35,072 nucleotides of DNA from Reyranella sp. (lineage in GTDB: Bacteria; Pseudomonadota; Alphaproteobacteria; Reyranellales; Reyranellaceae), in the NCBI RefSeq assembly GCF_017305915.1, contig NZ_JAFKJN010000045.1, forward strand, positions 1-35,072. The letters are read 5' to 3'. The notes beneath the pieces were generated by a model, which saw only the letters and a program-made list of their open reading frames with translations, ran no database searches and was not told where the DNA came from. A program made the position numbers and the translations under genes. Of the stretch, positions 1 to 7,146 are shown one piece after another; position 1 is the stretch's first letter; every line of letters begins with the position of its first letter.

Positions 1-84
1 GTGCATCTCGGCCAGAAACACCTCGCGGCGGGTCCGTTTGCGCTTCCCGCCGTACTCTGCGTCCGAAAAACTCAGCTGCTTCAT
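1..84 (-). CDS. IS5 family transposase, N-terminal fragment (cut by window edge)
   Basis: The visible 28 codons begin MKQLSFSDAEYGGKRK and continue with TRREVFLAEMH. This is the typical N-terminus of IS5-group DDE transposases, which go on to a catalytic domain not seen here. The ATG at 84-82 is preceded by GGAGG with good spacing, so the start is secure. The protein would cut and join the ends of its own element. The rest of the gene lies beyond base 1, so nothing can be said about whether it is intact. Confidence 0.85.
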   Translation of the reverse strand, partial: MKQLSFSDAEYGGKRKRTRREVFLAEMH

Positions 85-145
85 CACCGCCTCCACCAGA
101 TCACTCTAGCAGAGCCGCTCGATCGACAGCTTGTTCAGAGAATCC
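1..145 (-). mobile_element. IS5-like insertion sequence, 5' end only (rest lies outside the window)
   Basis: The start of an IS5-type transposase gene is read on the minus strand and its upstream end lies inside the window. On the minus strand the element would begin with GGATTCTCTGAACAAGC at position 145, which looks like an IS5-group terminal inverted repeat. The four bases just outside it (146-149) are TTAG, which fits the YTAR target duplicated by the IS5 subgroup. The other end, which would confirm both repeat and duplication, is outside the window. The boundary is therefore an inference from family knowledge and one end only. Confidence 0.7.
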
Positions 146-241
146 TTAGAACTTACAGTAATTGAAGATTCTCTCAGAGAAAACGGAACCTTTACTTGTC
201 ATCTTTACCTCGCGTACGATCGTATCCTGCTGTCGATAGGC

Positions 242-898
242 TTAGGGCCGCGGCTCGGGTGCATGTTCCTCCCCATCCGGCGGCAGGTCCAATTCGTCGC
301 TAACCTCACGAACGGTGCTCTCGATTCGCGCCACAAGGTCAGCGCCCATATCCGCGTAGCCACCAGCTTCACTCAGCCGATAGAGTTCCGGCTCGCGCAA
401 CGAAAGGACGGCCAAGTCGTCTGGAGCGTTGTCCGTTTCCTCGTAGAGCGGCCTGAACAACGAGATGGCGCCGTAGGTCATCTCAGGGAGCAACCGCGGC
501 TGCACTGTATTCCAAATATGGACCGCAACACCGCTATCGTCCGACTGGATACCAAAGTCCGGCGCGAAGGCGACCTTGAACAGGCGGCTGGGACTTTCAT
601 AGGTCACGGACCCATAGTCCAAAATCGATCCGGCATAGCCAGTTCGCCAAATCTCCAACCGTTCGAGACCGACGCGAACGGAATTTCGCTCAGGCGCACG
701 GGCAATCTCGTCGATCGACGCCGCAATCGCGGTCATCGATTCGCCTCGAACAAGATAGCGTTGCGCCCTCAAACGCAGACTACGATGATAGTCATACGCG
801 CCGCCACTAGATAGCAATCGCTGACGGATTGCCGTTCTTTGCGGACGGTCATTCAAGCAAACCAGTTTAAGAAACGCAGAGGTGCCAAAGCTCAGCAT
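242..898 (-). CDS. Hypothetical protein, 218 aa, family not recognised
   Basis: I do not recognise this protein. It starts MLSFGTSAFLKLVCLNDRPQ, is rich in Arg in its first third (RQRLLSSGG, RSLRLRAQRYLVRGES), and then becomes acidic, ending in a Pro/Glu-rich tail (DLPPDGEEHAPEPRP). No signal peptide or membrane segment is obvious, so it is probably cytoplasmic. The frame is open further upstream to a GTG at 946. I prefer the ATG at 898 because GGAG stands eight bases before it, while the GTG has no clear ribosome binding site. It lies between an IS end and another accessory gene on the same strand, about 100 bp apart. Composition is less GC-rich than the region beyond 2.8 kb, so it may be acquired. 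Confidence 0.6.
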   Translation of the reverse strand: MLSFGTSAFLKLVCLNDRPQRTAIRQRLLSSGGAYDYHRSLRLRAQRYLVRGESMTAIAASIDEIARAPERNSVRVGLERLEIWRTGYAGSILDYGSVTYESPSRLFKVAFAPDFGIQSDDSGVAVHIWNTVQPRLLPEMTYGAISLFRPLYEETDNAPDDLAVLSLREPELYRLSEAGGYADMGADLVARIESTVREVSDELDLPPDGEEHAPEPRP

Positions 899-1002
899 CA
901 CGGTCTCCAACAAAGAGCGATAACATTGGATGATTGCCGGCGACACGGCGTGCCGGCCACTTCGAGAAATTGGCCGGCGGCACGATGCCTAGTGGCAAAG
1001 CG

Positions 1003-1326
1003 CTATGCTGCTTCCTTCAAGCCGTTCCAGCTGAGCGAAGGCGCGAGAGCAACGATGACTGCGCAATCCTTGGATCCGATTGAACCAGGCCACGGCACAT
1101 AACCAACGGCCTTGGCCGCCGCGAGCGCAAGATCACGAATCTGCTCCACCGCCAGCGTATCGGAAGTGGCCCAATACTCTGCCGCCGGAAGATGGAACCA
1201 TCTGCCGTTGTCACTCTTAATCTTCCGCGAGAAGCCTCGCTTCTCCATTTCCGCATGTAATTGCGTATAGTCGTCGCCAGCTTGGTGTGAGCCATAGAGT
1301 TCCACCCGCGTGAGAAACATAGTCAC
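1003..1326 (-). CDS. Small protein resembling the DUF2622/GhoS-like family, 107 aa
   Basis: The protein reads TRVELYGSHQAGDDYTQLHA, then EMEKRGFSRKI and FHLPAAEYWATSD. This pattern (valine/leucine-rich first strand, DDYTQLHAEM helix, GFSR, LPxAEY) is like small bacterial proteins annotated as DUF2622, related to the GhoS antitoxin endoribonuclease fold. The match is from memory of the family style and is not certain. GhoS itself cleaves ghoT mRNA in a type V toxin-antitoxin pair, but no GhoT-like membrane toxin is visible beside this gene, so function is open. The GTG start at 1326 has AGG about eight bases upstream. An ATG two codons later is the alternative. Confidence 0.6.
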   Translation of the reverse strand: MTMFLTRVELYGSHQAGDDYTQLHAEMEKRGFSRKIKSDNGRWFHLPAAEYWATSDTLAVEQIRDLALAAAKAVGYVPWPGSIGSKDCAVIVALAPSLSWNGLKEAA

Positions 1327-1827
1327 GGGACTAACCTTTCAGGAGTTGGCCGGCTCGGCTGCCAAGTGGGCCCGGCACAATTAGAGGGGAAGCGCACGAT
1401 ATGCGACGCGAGCCGCTACCACTCGGCTCCAATCCACACCTAGGAAATCTAGTGCGAGGATCAAGGCTTCTCATGGGAACCTTCAGTGCCAGTGACCGTT
1501 TGTCAAAACTTCTGAGATTAATTAATGGAGGTTTCAAAGAGGGATAGCGGGTAATCTTGAGATTTGGCATTAACGAGAATTATTTTCGCCGCCGATGTAA
1601 GTAGGGCAGCATTGCTGACCTACTGCGCGACGACCCGAGCTTCGAGTTCAGCGAGCACGCCCGCCCGACGGCGACGCGATCTCGGCGTCGACGACCTTGC
1701 CGTCTGGCGAGGACGTGCAGCTGTTTGCGATCAGCAACGGCCGGCATGGCCGCCGTTGCCGGGTGTTGCTGGCCACCGAGTTCCCTACCGCGCCTTAGCC
1801 GGGCGGTGACATGCTACGATTGGACCC
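1327..1827. other. Gene-poor stretch with a possible decayed coding remnant
   Basis: No convincing complete gene is seen in these 500 bases. Around 1621-1797 on the plus strand, two different frames in turn read protein-like: first LLRDDPSFEFSEHARP, then GEDVQLFAISNGRHGRRCRV followed by LLATEFPTAP and a stop at 1796-1798. A frame change between them would be needed. This suggests a frameshifted remnant of an unidentified gene, but the evidence is only the look of the translation. An open frame at 1331-1570 on the minus strand has no ribosome binding site or recognisable motif and is probably noise. Confidence 0.35.
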
Positions 1828-2768
1828 ATGAATGAGAAACGCGAGCTTCTAAGAGCCACCCCTCTCCGCATCGGCATTTCGACCCGAGCGCTGTTCAATT
1901 TGGAAGAAGAGCATTCGGTCTTCGTGAGCAAAGGCCTGCGGGCATACGCCGAACTGCAGCTTGCCAGAGAAAATGCGCTCATAGGAAAGGGAACGGGCTT
2001 TGAGGTGGTCGAGCGGCTGCTGAGACTGAATGACCCAAAAGAGAAGCCCTACGTCGAAGTAGTTCTGCTGTCTCAGAACTCGCCAGATCTGTCTCTACGC
2101 GCCTTTAACTCCATCGAACATTACGGGTTGGCAATCAAGACTGGCAGCTTCACTAGTGGCCGCTCGCTAGGCCCATTCATCCAGCTTGGGGTGTAGACCT
2201 ATTCCTTTCCAACGAGCGCGTTGACGTGCTTGCAGCGATAACGGCTGGAGCCGCGGCGGCGAAACTCGGGGTAGTGCCACCTGAGCGCGAGGAGATGGGC
2301 CCTGACGAGGTCCGAATAGCCTTCGATGGTGATGCCGTCGTCTTTAGCAAGGAGTCCGACGAGATTTACAAAAAAGATGGGCTCGCGGCGTTTATACAAC
2401 ACGAACGGGACAATGCCACCAAGCCAATGGCAGGCGGGCCGTTCGGCAACTTCTTGAAGAAGCTCTCGCTCCTGCGTCATATCTACATGAACGATCAGGG
2501 CATCAGCAGGGTTCGCGTCGCCATAGTCACTGCTCGAAATGCACCAGCTCATGCCCGGATGATCCTCACCCTGAGAGCTTGGGGAACACCGGCCGACGAA
2601 GCGCACTTCGTGGGATTGTGCGAGAAGGCTCCCATTCTCAAAGGGTTCGGAGCGCATATCTTCTTTGATGACCAAGAAAAGCACTTCTTGGGCGCTTCGA
2701 CGGTTGTCCCGGCAGGTCACGTCCCTAGACCACACTCGCCCGACGACCCAGTAATCCCGGCCGGTTAA
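1828..2768 (+). pseudogene. Cytosolic 5'-nucleotidase (PF06189 type), split by a single-base frameshift
   Basis: Two adjacent frames together give one nearly complete bacterial cytosolic 5'-nucleotidase of about 313 residues, the normal family length. The first part (1828-2196) has RIGISTRALFNLEEE, the central VEVVLLSQNSPD and NSIEHYGLAIK, then stops after GRSLGPFIQ. The second frame resumes as AWGVDLFLSNERVDVLAAI and carries the HAD-like FDGDAVVFS, the IVTARNAPAHARM motif and IFFDDQEKH. One missing base near 2185-2192 (CAG-CTT where CAG-GCT-TGG is expected) explains the break. Both halves show no other damage, so the lesion is recent or a sequencing error. An intact enzyme would dephosphorylate nucleoside 5'-monophosphates. 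Codon use and GC are unlike the genes after 2.8 kb, which hints at transfer. Confidence 0.85.
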
Positions 2769-2844
2769 CACCTCTGCTCTACGAGAAGCGCACGGCCTGA
2801 AAACCTGCATGGCCTGGTTGCGATAGCGCCGCTATTGATGCCCC

Positions 2845-4092
2845 ATGTTCTCCTCCTTCTTCCCGAACCCCCGCCTCTTCTTCCCCGCCGCCCTGATCTG
2901 GACCGCGCTCAGCATGGCCCTGTGGTACGGCGTGGCCCGCGACCTCGGGCCGGCGCTCAGCCTGGGCGGGCTGGTCGGCTTTCCCTACCCGGCGGCTGAC
3001 GCCAACGCGGCGGCGGTCGACGTCGAGACCGCGCGCAACATCTGGCTGTTCCAGTACATGCTGGTCGTCGAGGCGGCGTTCTGCCTGCTGGTCGGCTGGC
3101 TGCTGCCGCACCGCTGGTGGCGGTGGTCGGTCGTGGTGTCGGCGGTGATCGTCTTCCTGATGTGGTTCTCGGTGCAGCTCGACGTGATGATCAACGCCTG
3201 GTTCGGCACCTTCTACAACATGGTGCAGCAGGCGCTGGGCAAGCCGGGCGCGGTCACCCAAGGCGCCTTCTTCGGGCAGATCTGGACGTTCGGCGGCATC
3301 GCCATGGTCTACATCATGACCGCCGTGCTCACGTCGTTCATCACCAGCCACTACGTGTTCCGCTGGCGCACGGCGATGAACGGCTTCTACACCGACCACT
3401 GGCAGCGCCTGCGCCACATCGAGGGCGCCTCGCAGCGCATCCAGGAGGACACCCAGCGCTTCGCCGAGACCGTCGAGGGGCTGGGCGCCAGCCTGGTCCA
3501 GGCGCTGATGACGCTGATCGCCTTCCTGCCGATCCTGTGGGGCCTGTCGTCCTACGTGACGGAGCTGCCGCTGGTCGGGCCGCTGCCGCAGGCGCTGGTG
3601 TTCGTCGCCGTCATCTGGGCCGCCTTCGGCACCGCCCTGCTGGCCGGCGCCGGCGTCCGGCTGCCGGGGCTCGCCTTCCGCAACCAGCGCGTCGAGGCGG
3701 CCTACCGCAAGGAGCTGGTGCTAGGCGAGGACCAGCCCCAGCGCGCCCAGCCGCCGACCCTGCGCGAGCTGTTCGCCGACGTGCGGGCCAACTATTTCCG
3801 GCTGTACCTGAACTACCTCTACTTCAACGTCGTGCGCTACGGCTACCTGCAGGCGAGCGTGCTGGTGCCCTACATCGCGCTGGCGCCGTCGATCGTGGCC
3901 GGCGGGCTGACGCTCGGCGTCATGCAGCAGGTCATCCGCGCCTTCGGCCGGGTCGAGGATTCGTTCCAGTACCTGGTCAAGTCGTGGACGACCATCATCT
4001 CGCTGATCTCGATCTACAAGCGCCTGCGCGCCTTCGAGGCGACGCTCGACGACCGGCCGCTGGACGCGATCGAGGCCGAGGCTCGGGCCTAG
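2845..4092 (+). CDS. sbmA: SbmA/BacA family peptide transporter, 415 aa
   Basis: The N-terminus MFSSFFPNPRLFF, the length of 415 residues and the run of hydrophobic segments match the SbmA/BacA family (PF05992), inner-membrane proteins resembling ABC-transporter membrane domains without an ATPase. Family members import proline-rich peptides, bleomycin and microcins using the proton gradient. BacA of rhizobia is needed for symbiosis and affects very-long-chain lipid A. The motifs FNVVRYGYLQASVLVPYI and FGRVEDSFQYLV near the C-terminus are characteristic. The ATG at 2845 is supported by the family start. No ATPase domain follows, so it is the SbmA/BacA form and not the longer YddA/Rv1819c form. 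Upstream is the accessory zone; downstream is a palindromic repeat, then a SulP gene on the same strand. Confidence 0.92.
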   Translation: MFSSFFPNPRLFFPAALIWTALSMALWYGVARDLGPALSLGGLVGFPYPAADANAAAVDVETARNIWLFQYMLVVEAAFCLLVGWLLPHRWWRWSVVVSAVIVFLMWFSVQLDVMINAWFGTFYNMVQQALGKPGAVTQGAFFGQIWTFGGIAMVYIMTAVLTSFITSHYVFRWRTAMNGFYTDHWQRLRHIEGASQRIQEDTQRFAETVEGLGASLVQALMTLIAFLPILWGLSSYVTELPLVGPLPQALVFVAVIWAAFGTALLAGAGVRLPGLAFRNQRVEAAYRKELVLGEDQPQRAQPPTLRELFADVRANYFRLYLNYLYFNVVRYGYLQASVLVPYIALAPSIVAGGLTLGVMQQVIRAFGRVEDSFQYLVKSWTTIISLISIYKRLRAFEATLDDRPLDAIEAEARA

Positions 4093-4100
4093 TCTTCCTT

Positions 4101-4197
4101 TCTGTCGTCCTGAGCGAAGCGAAGGACCTCATGGCGATTGCAACCGGTGTGCTCGTTGGAATGGCATGAGGTCCTTCGCTGCGCTCAAGACGACAGA
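4101..4197. repeat. Inverted repeat of the TCCTGAGCGAAGCGAAGGA family
   Basis: Two 33-bp arms (4101-4133 and 4165-4197) match in 31 of 33 positions as reverse complements and enclose a 31-bp loop. The arm core, CCTGAGCGAAGCGAAGGA, is shared with the palindrome at 29309-29356, so both belong to one dispersed repeat family. It lies between the SbmA and SulP genes. It could form a long hairpin in a transcript running out of sbmA, but no T-rich tail marks it as a classic terminator. Confidence 0.85.
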
Positions 4198-4245
4198 GAG
4201 TGAGTGGCGCGCTCCCGGCCATGAGGGCATCATCGTCCTGAAACA

Positions 4246-5940
4246 ATGACCGCCGCCTCTTTCCTGCGCAACGTCGTGGCTGGGCTGACGCTCGCCGCGA
4301 TCACGCTGCCCGAGCAGATGGCGACCGCCAAGCTGGGCGGCTTCGCGCCCGAGATCGGCCTCTATGCCTTCATCGGCGCCACCGTGGGCTTCGCCCTGCT
4401 CGGCGCCAGCCGGATCCTGACGGTCGGCGCCGATTCGACCATCACGCCGATCTTCGCCGGCGGCCTCGCCGCGGTTGCCTCCTCGGGCGCCGCCTCCGGC
4501 GCCGGCCTGCCGGGCGCGGCGGTCACCCTCGCTTTGATGGTCGGCGCGCTGCTGCTCGCCGCCGGCCTGTTGCGCTCCGGCTGGATCGCCGACCTGATCT
4601 CGACGCCGATCCTCACCGGCTTCCTGGCCGGCATCGCCGTCCACATCGTGGTCTCGCAGCTCCCCGACGCGATGGGCCTGGCGCCGCCGCCCGGCAGCCT
4701 GCCGGTGCGGCTGGCGGCGCTGGCCGAGGCCGCGCCGCAGGCCAAGCCGTGGCCGGTCGCGATCGCGCTCGGCGTGCTGGCGCTGACCCTGCTCGGCGAG
4801 CGGCTGAACCCGCGCCTGCCCGGCGCTCTGGTCGCCATCGTGCTGGCGACCGTGGCGGTGCGGGCGTTCGGCCTGGAAGCCCCGGATGTCAAGGGAGGCG
4901 GCGTCGAGGTGCTGGGCGCGCTGCCCGGCGGCGGGCCGCATCCCGTGCTGCCGGCGATGGACGGCGAGGCGCTGCGCGCGCTGTTCCCGCTGGCGCTGCT
5001 GATCGCGCTGGTCGTGATGATCCAGACCGCGACGGTCAGCCGGTCCTTTGCGGAGCAGGGCGGCGGCCCCAATGGCGGCGACGTCGACCGCGACTTCGTC
5101 GGGCTGGGCGCCGCCAACATCGGCGCCGCGCTGCTCGGCAGCTTCCCGGTCAATGCCAGCCCGCCGCGCACCGCGATCGTGCACGAGGCCGGCGGCACCT
5201 CGCAGGCCGCCGCCCTGCTCGCCGCGCTGGCGGTCGGCGTGCTGGCGATGGCGGGCGGCGGGCTGCTCGCCGACGTGCCGCGCGCCGCCCTGGCCGGGCT
5301 GCTGCTGTTCGTGGCGCTGCGCATCGTGCGCTTCGGCACCATCGTCACGGTGGCGCGCCAGGCGCCGGGCGAGTTCACGCTGATCGTCGCGACCGCGGCG
5401 GCGGTGATCGTGCTGCCGGTGCCGACCGGCGTGGCGATCGGCGTCGGCCTGTCGCTGCTGCACGGGGTGTGGATCGCCACCCGCACCCAGGTGATCGAGC
5501 TGCGCCAGGTGCCCGGCACGACGATCTGGTGGCCGGTCGGCAGCCGGAGCCCCAAGGGAGAGGGAGGCGAGGGCGAGACCGGCGAGGAGCAGCCCGGGCT
5601 CCTGGTGGCGAGCTTCGCCGCGCCGCTGCTGTTCTCCAACGCCGACGTCTTCCGCCGCGGCATGGCAGCGGCGATCGCCCGGCGGCCGGTCGACCATGTG
5701 GTGCTGGAGGCGCTGGGCATCGCCGAGGTCGACTACACCGCGGCCGCGGCCCTGCGTGCCGTCATCGAGGACTGCCGCGCCCGCGGCATCGGCTTTGCGA
5801 TCGCCCGGCTGGAGTCCGAGCGCGCCCGCCGGTCGCTCGAGCGCTTCGGCGTGCTCGCGGTGCTGGGGCGCGACCGGCTGTTCCTCAGCGTCGCGCAGGC
5901 GGTGGCGGCTACGGCCCCACCGCCCGATCGAAGGAGTTGA
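4246..5940 (+). CDS. SulP (SLC26) family anion transporter with C-terminal STAS domain, 564 aa
   Basis: The protein begins with the SulP pattern NVVAGLTLAAITLPEQMATA followed by a chain of hydrophobic helices to about residue 420, as expected for the 14-segment SulP core in the inner membrane. A hydrophilic Gly/Glu-rich linker (SPKGEGGEGETGEEQPG) leads to a STAS domain from about residue 447 (LLVASFAAPLLFSNADVF, then VVLEALGIAEVDYTAAAALR). Members carry sulfate, bicarbonate, dicarboxylates or other anions. The substrate cannot be read from sequence, and no sulfate-assimilation or carbonic-anhydrase gene is adjacent. The ATG at 4246 gives the normal N-terminus. It ends convergently against a lipoprotein gene, with a hairpin at the junction. 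Confidence 0.9.
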   Translation: MTAASFLRNVVAGLTLAAITLPEQMATAKLGGFAPEIGLYAFIGATVGFALLGASRILTVGADSTITPIFAGGLAAVASSGAASGAGLPGAAVTLALMVGALLLAAGLLRSGWIADLISTPILTGFLAGIAVHIVVSQLPDAMGLAPPPGSLPVRLAALAEAAPQAKPWPVAIALGVLALTLLGERLNPRLPGALVAIVLATVAVRAFGLEAPDVKGGGVEVLGALPGGGPHPVLPAMDGEALRALFPLALLIALVVMIQTATVSRSFAEQGGGPNGGDVDRDFVGLGAANIGAALLGSFPVNASPPRTAIVHEAGGTSQAAALLAALAVGVLAMAGGGLLADVPRAALAGLLLFVALRIVRFGTIVTVARQAPGEFTLIVATAAAVIVLPVPTGVAIGVGLSLLHGVWIATRTQVIELRQVPGTTIWWPVGSRSPKGEGGEGETGEEQPGLLVASFAAPLLFSNADVFRRGMAAAIARRPVDHVVLEALGIAEVDYTAAAALRAVIEDCRARGIGFAIARLESERARRSLERFGVLAVLGRDRLFLSVAQAVAATAPPPDRRS

Positions 5941-5955
5941 GCGCCTTCGGGCGCT
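5940..5955. terminator. Short hairpin with TTCG loop between convergent genes
   Basis: AGCGCC-TTCG-GGCGCT forms a perfect six-pair stem with the very stable UUCG-type loop. It starts at the last base of the SulP stop codon and overlaps the end of the minus-strand lipoprotein gene, which is where a shared transcription end would be placed. There is no T-run on either side, so intrinsic termination is plausible but not shown. Confidence 0.5.
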
Positions 5956-7039
5956 ACCGGATGTCGACGCTGATGCGGCCGAACGTGGTGACGGTGTTTT
6001 TCGCCGGTGGAAGAGGTCCGAAGGTCTGCCTCACAAAGGACGGTGGTACCGGTCCTCCTTGCCGCGAACCCGCCGATGCGGTGACGACCGCCTGGATGCG
6101 CGTCTCGATTTCCTGGGCAGTCGCCAGCGGCAACGCGCCGAGTATTGACCTGAGATTGTAGGCCTTGTTGAAGAACTCAGGGTTTTCACCGTTATTCTTC
6201 AGCGGCGGTATGAAGAGGGCGCCCAGCTGATTGTAGATTTCCGTTTTCTGCTGCGCCGTAGGTTCCGGCCTGAACCGGAACAGCCAGTACAGCGCCTGGA
6301 GCTCCGCGTCCGTCACCGGCACGCCGCCGTTGATCCAGCCGCCCAGGCTCGCCTGTACGGACTGGGTAGTGGCGGTACCGATGTCGGGGACGGAATACGG
6401 CCGGGCAAGGTTGAGCGATTTCCGCACCAGCACCAGGATGTTCTGGACTTCGCACTGGGACTGGACATCGGTCAGCGCCGTTATCGCAGTGGCGAAGCTG
6501 TAGGTTGCGAGCCGCGCGTCCGACAGGGCCTCCCGCCGTGCCGCGTCGACTGCCTTGAGCGTGAGATCCTGGACGGCCTGGATATTGTCTTCCGAGAACA
6601 GGAAATTGCGCGCGTAGAGGTTGATGAACGACACCCCGCCCGCGGCCGCCAGGCCGGTCCAGGCGATCGCACTGGCATTGGCCCCGCCCGTGGCTGCGCC
6701 GACGGCCCCCAGGATGCCCGTGGTCAGGGTGCCGGCGACGGCGAGGAAGTCCTTGCCGAACAGCAGCCACTGCTGGTCCTTGCCGCCGGTGCGGAAGAAG
6801 TCCGCGCAGAGCTGGTATTCGAGCTCCACGCCGACTTTGACCATATCGGCGGCCTTCGTGATATTGAGGTGGTCATCTCGCGAATCCTTGAACGCTCTGC
6901 CGAAGACGTAGACCGTGCCGTCGGTGCCGCCGGCCACACCTCTCGACAGACCGTTGGGATTGACCAGGTAACTCGGCCCCATCAGCGAGCAGCCCGACAG
7001 GCCGAGCGCCAGCGCGCACGCACGCAAAATCGGATTCAT
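5954..7039 (-). CDS. Predicted lipoprotein, 361 aa, unknown function
   Basis: The first 17 residues, MNPILRACALALGLSGC, form a lipoprotein signal with lipobox LSGC and acceptor Cys17. Ser at +2 fits sorting to the outer membrane. The mature part has no family I recognise. A Gly/Ala-rich hydrophobic stretch at about residues 97-139 could pass or dip into a membrane, which is unusual inside a lipoprotein and recalls glycine-zipper proteins. After it come helical segments (VQDLTLKAVDAARREALS) and a C-terminal part rich in Pro and Gln. ATG 7039 is preceded by a strong AAGGGGGG-type purine tract. A promoter-like sequence with an internal palindrome lies upstream (7090-7118). It is convergent with the SulP gene, and nothing nearby indicates a partner. 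Confidence 0.75.
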   Translation of the reverse strand: MNPILRACALALGLSGCSLMGPSYLVNPNGLSRGVAGGTDGTVYVFGRAFKDSRDDHLNITKAADMVKVGVELEYQLCADFFRTGGKDQQWLLFGKDFLAVAGTLTTGILGAVGAATGGANASAIAWTGLAAAGGVSFINLYARNFLFSEDNIQAVQDLTLKAVDAARREALSDARLATYSFATAITALTDVQSQCEVQNILVLVRKSLNLARPYSVPDIGTATTQSVQASLGGWINGGVPVTDAELQALYWLFRFRPEPTAQQKTEIYNQLGALFIPPLKNNGENPEFFNKAYNLRSILGALPLATAQEIETRIQAVVTASAGSRQGGPVPPSFVRQTFGPLPPAKNTVTTFGRISVDIR

Positions 7040-7089
7040 TCTCCCCCCTTGTGCCCTTATCGGGACGTCTGGCCCCCCGGCCAGCCTAA

Positions 7090-7118
7090 AGGGTACAACT
7101 CAATGTTGTATCTCTCAA
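7090..7118 (-). promoter_or_regulatory. Candidate sigma70-like promoter with internal palindrome, upstream of the lipoprotein gene
   Basis: On the minus strand TTGAGA (7118-7113) is followed after exactly 17 bases by TACCCT (7095-7090), a fair -35/-10 pair about 50 bases before the lipoprotein start. The spacer is nearly filled by the perfect inverted repeat TACAACATTGAGTTGTA (7094-7110), well placed for a repressor to block polymerase. A GC hairpin, CTGGCC-CCCC-GGCCAG (7069-7084), lies in the leader between promoter and gene. All this is seen in the sequence; the regulatory role is inferred. Confidence 0.45.
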
Positions 7119-7146
7119 CCGGTGTTTTTCCCGCAGCCACCGCAAC

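Noticed and set aside
131..814. Plus-strand open frame opposite the 218-residue hypothetical gene
   Set aside because: It starts inside the IS end, lacks a ribosome binding site and motifs, and overlaps a better supported minus-strand gene.
2199..2810. Minus-strand frame opposite the second half of the 5'-nucleotidase
   Set aside because: The plus-strand reading has clear nucleotidase motifs; the minus-strand frame has none.
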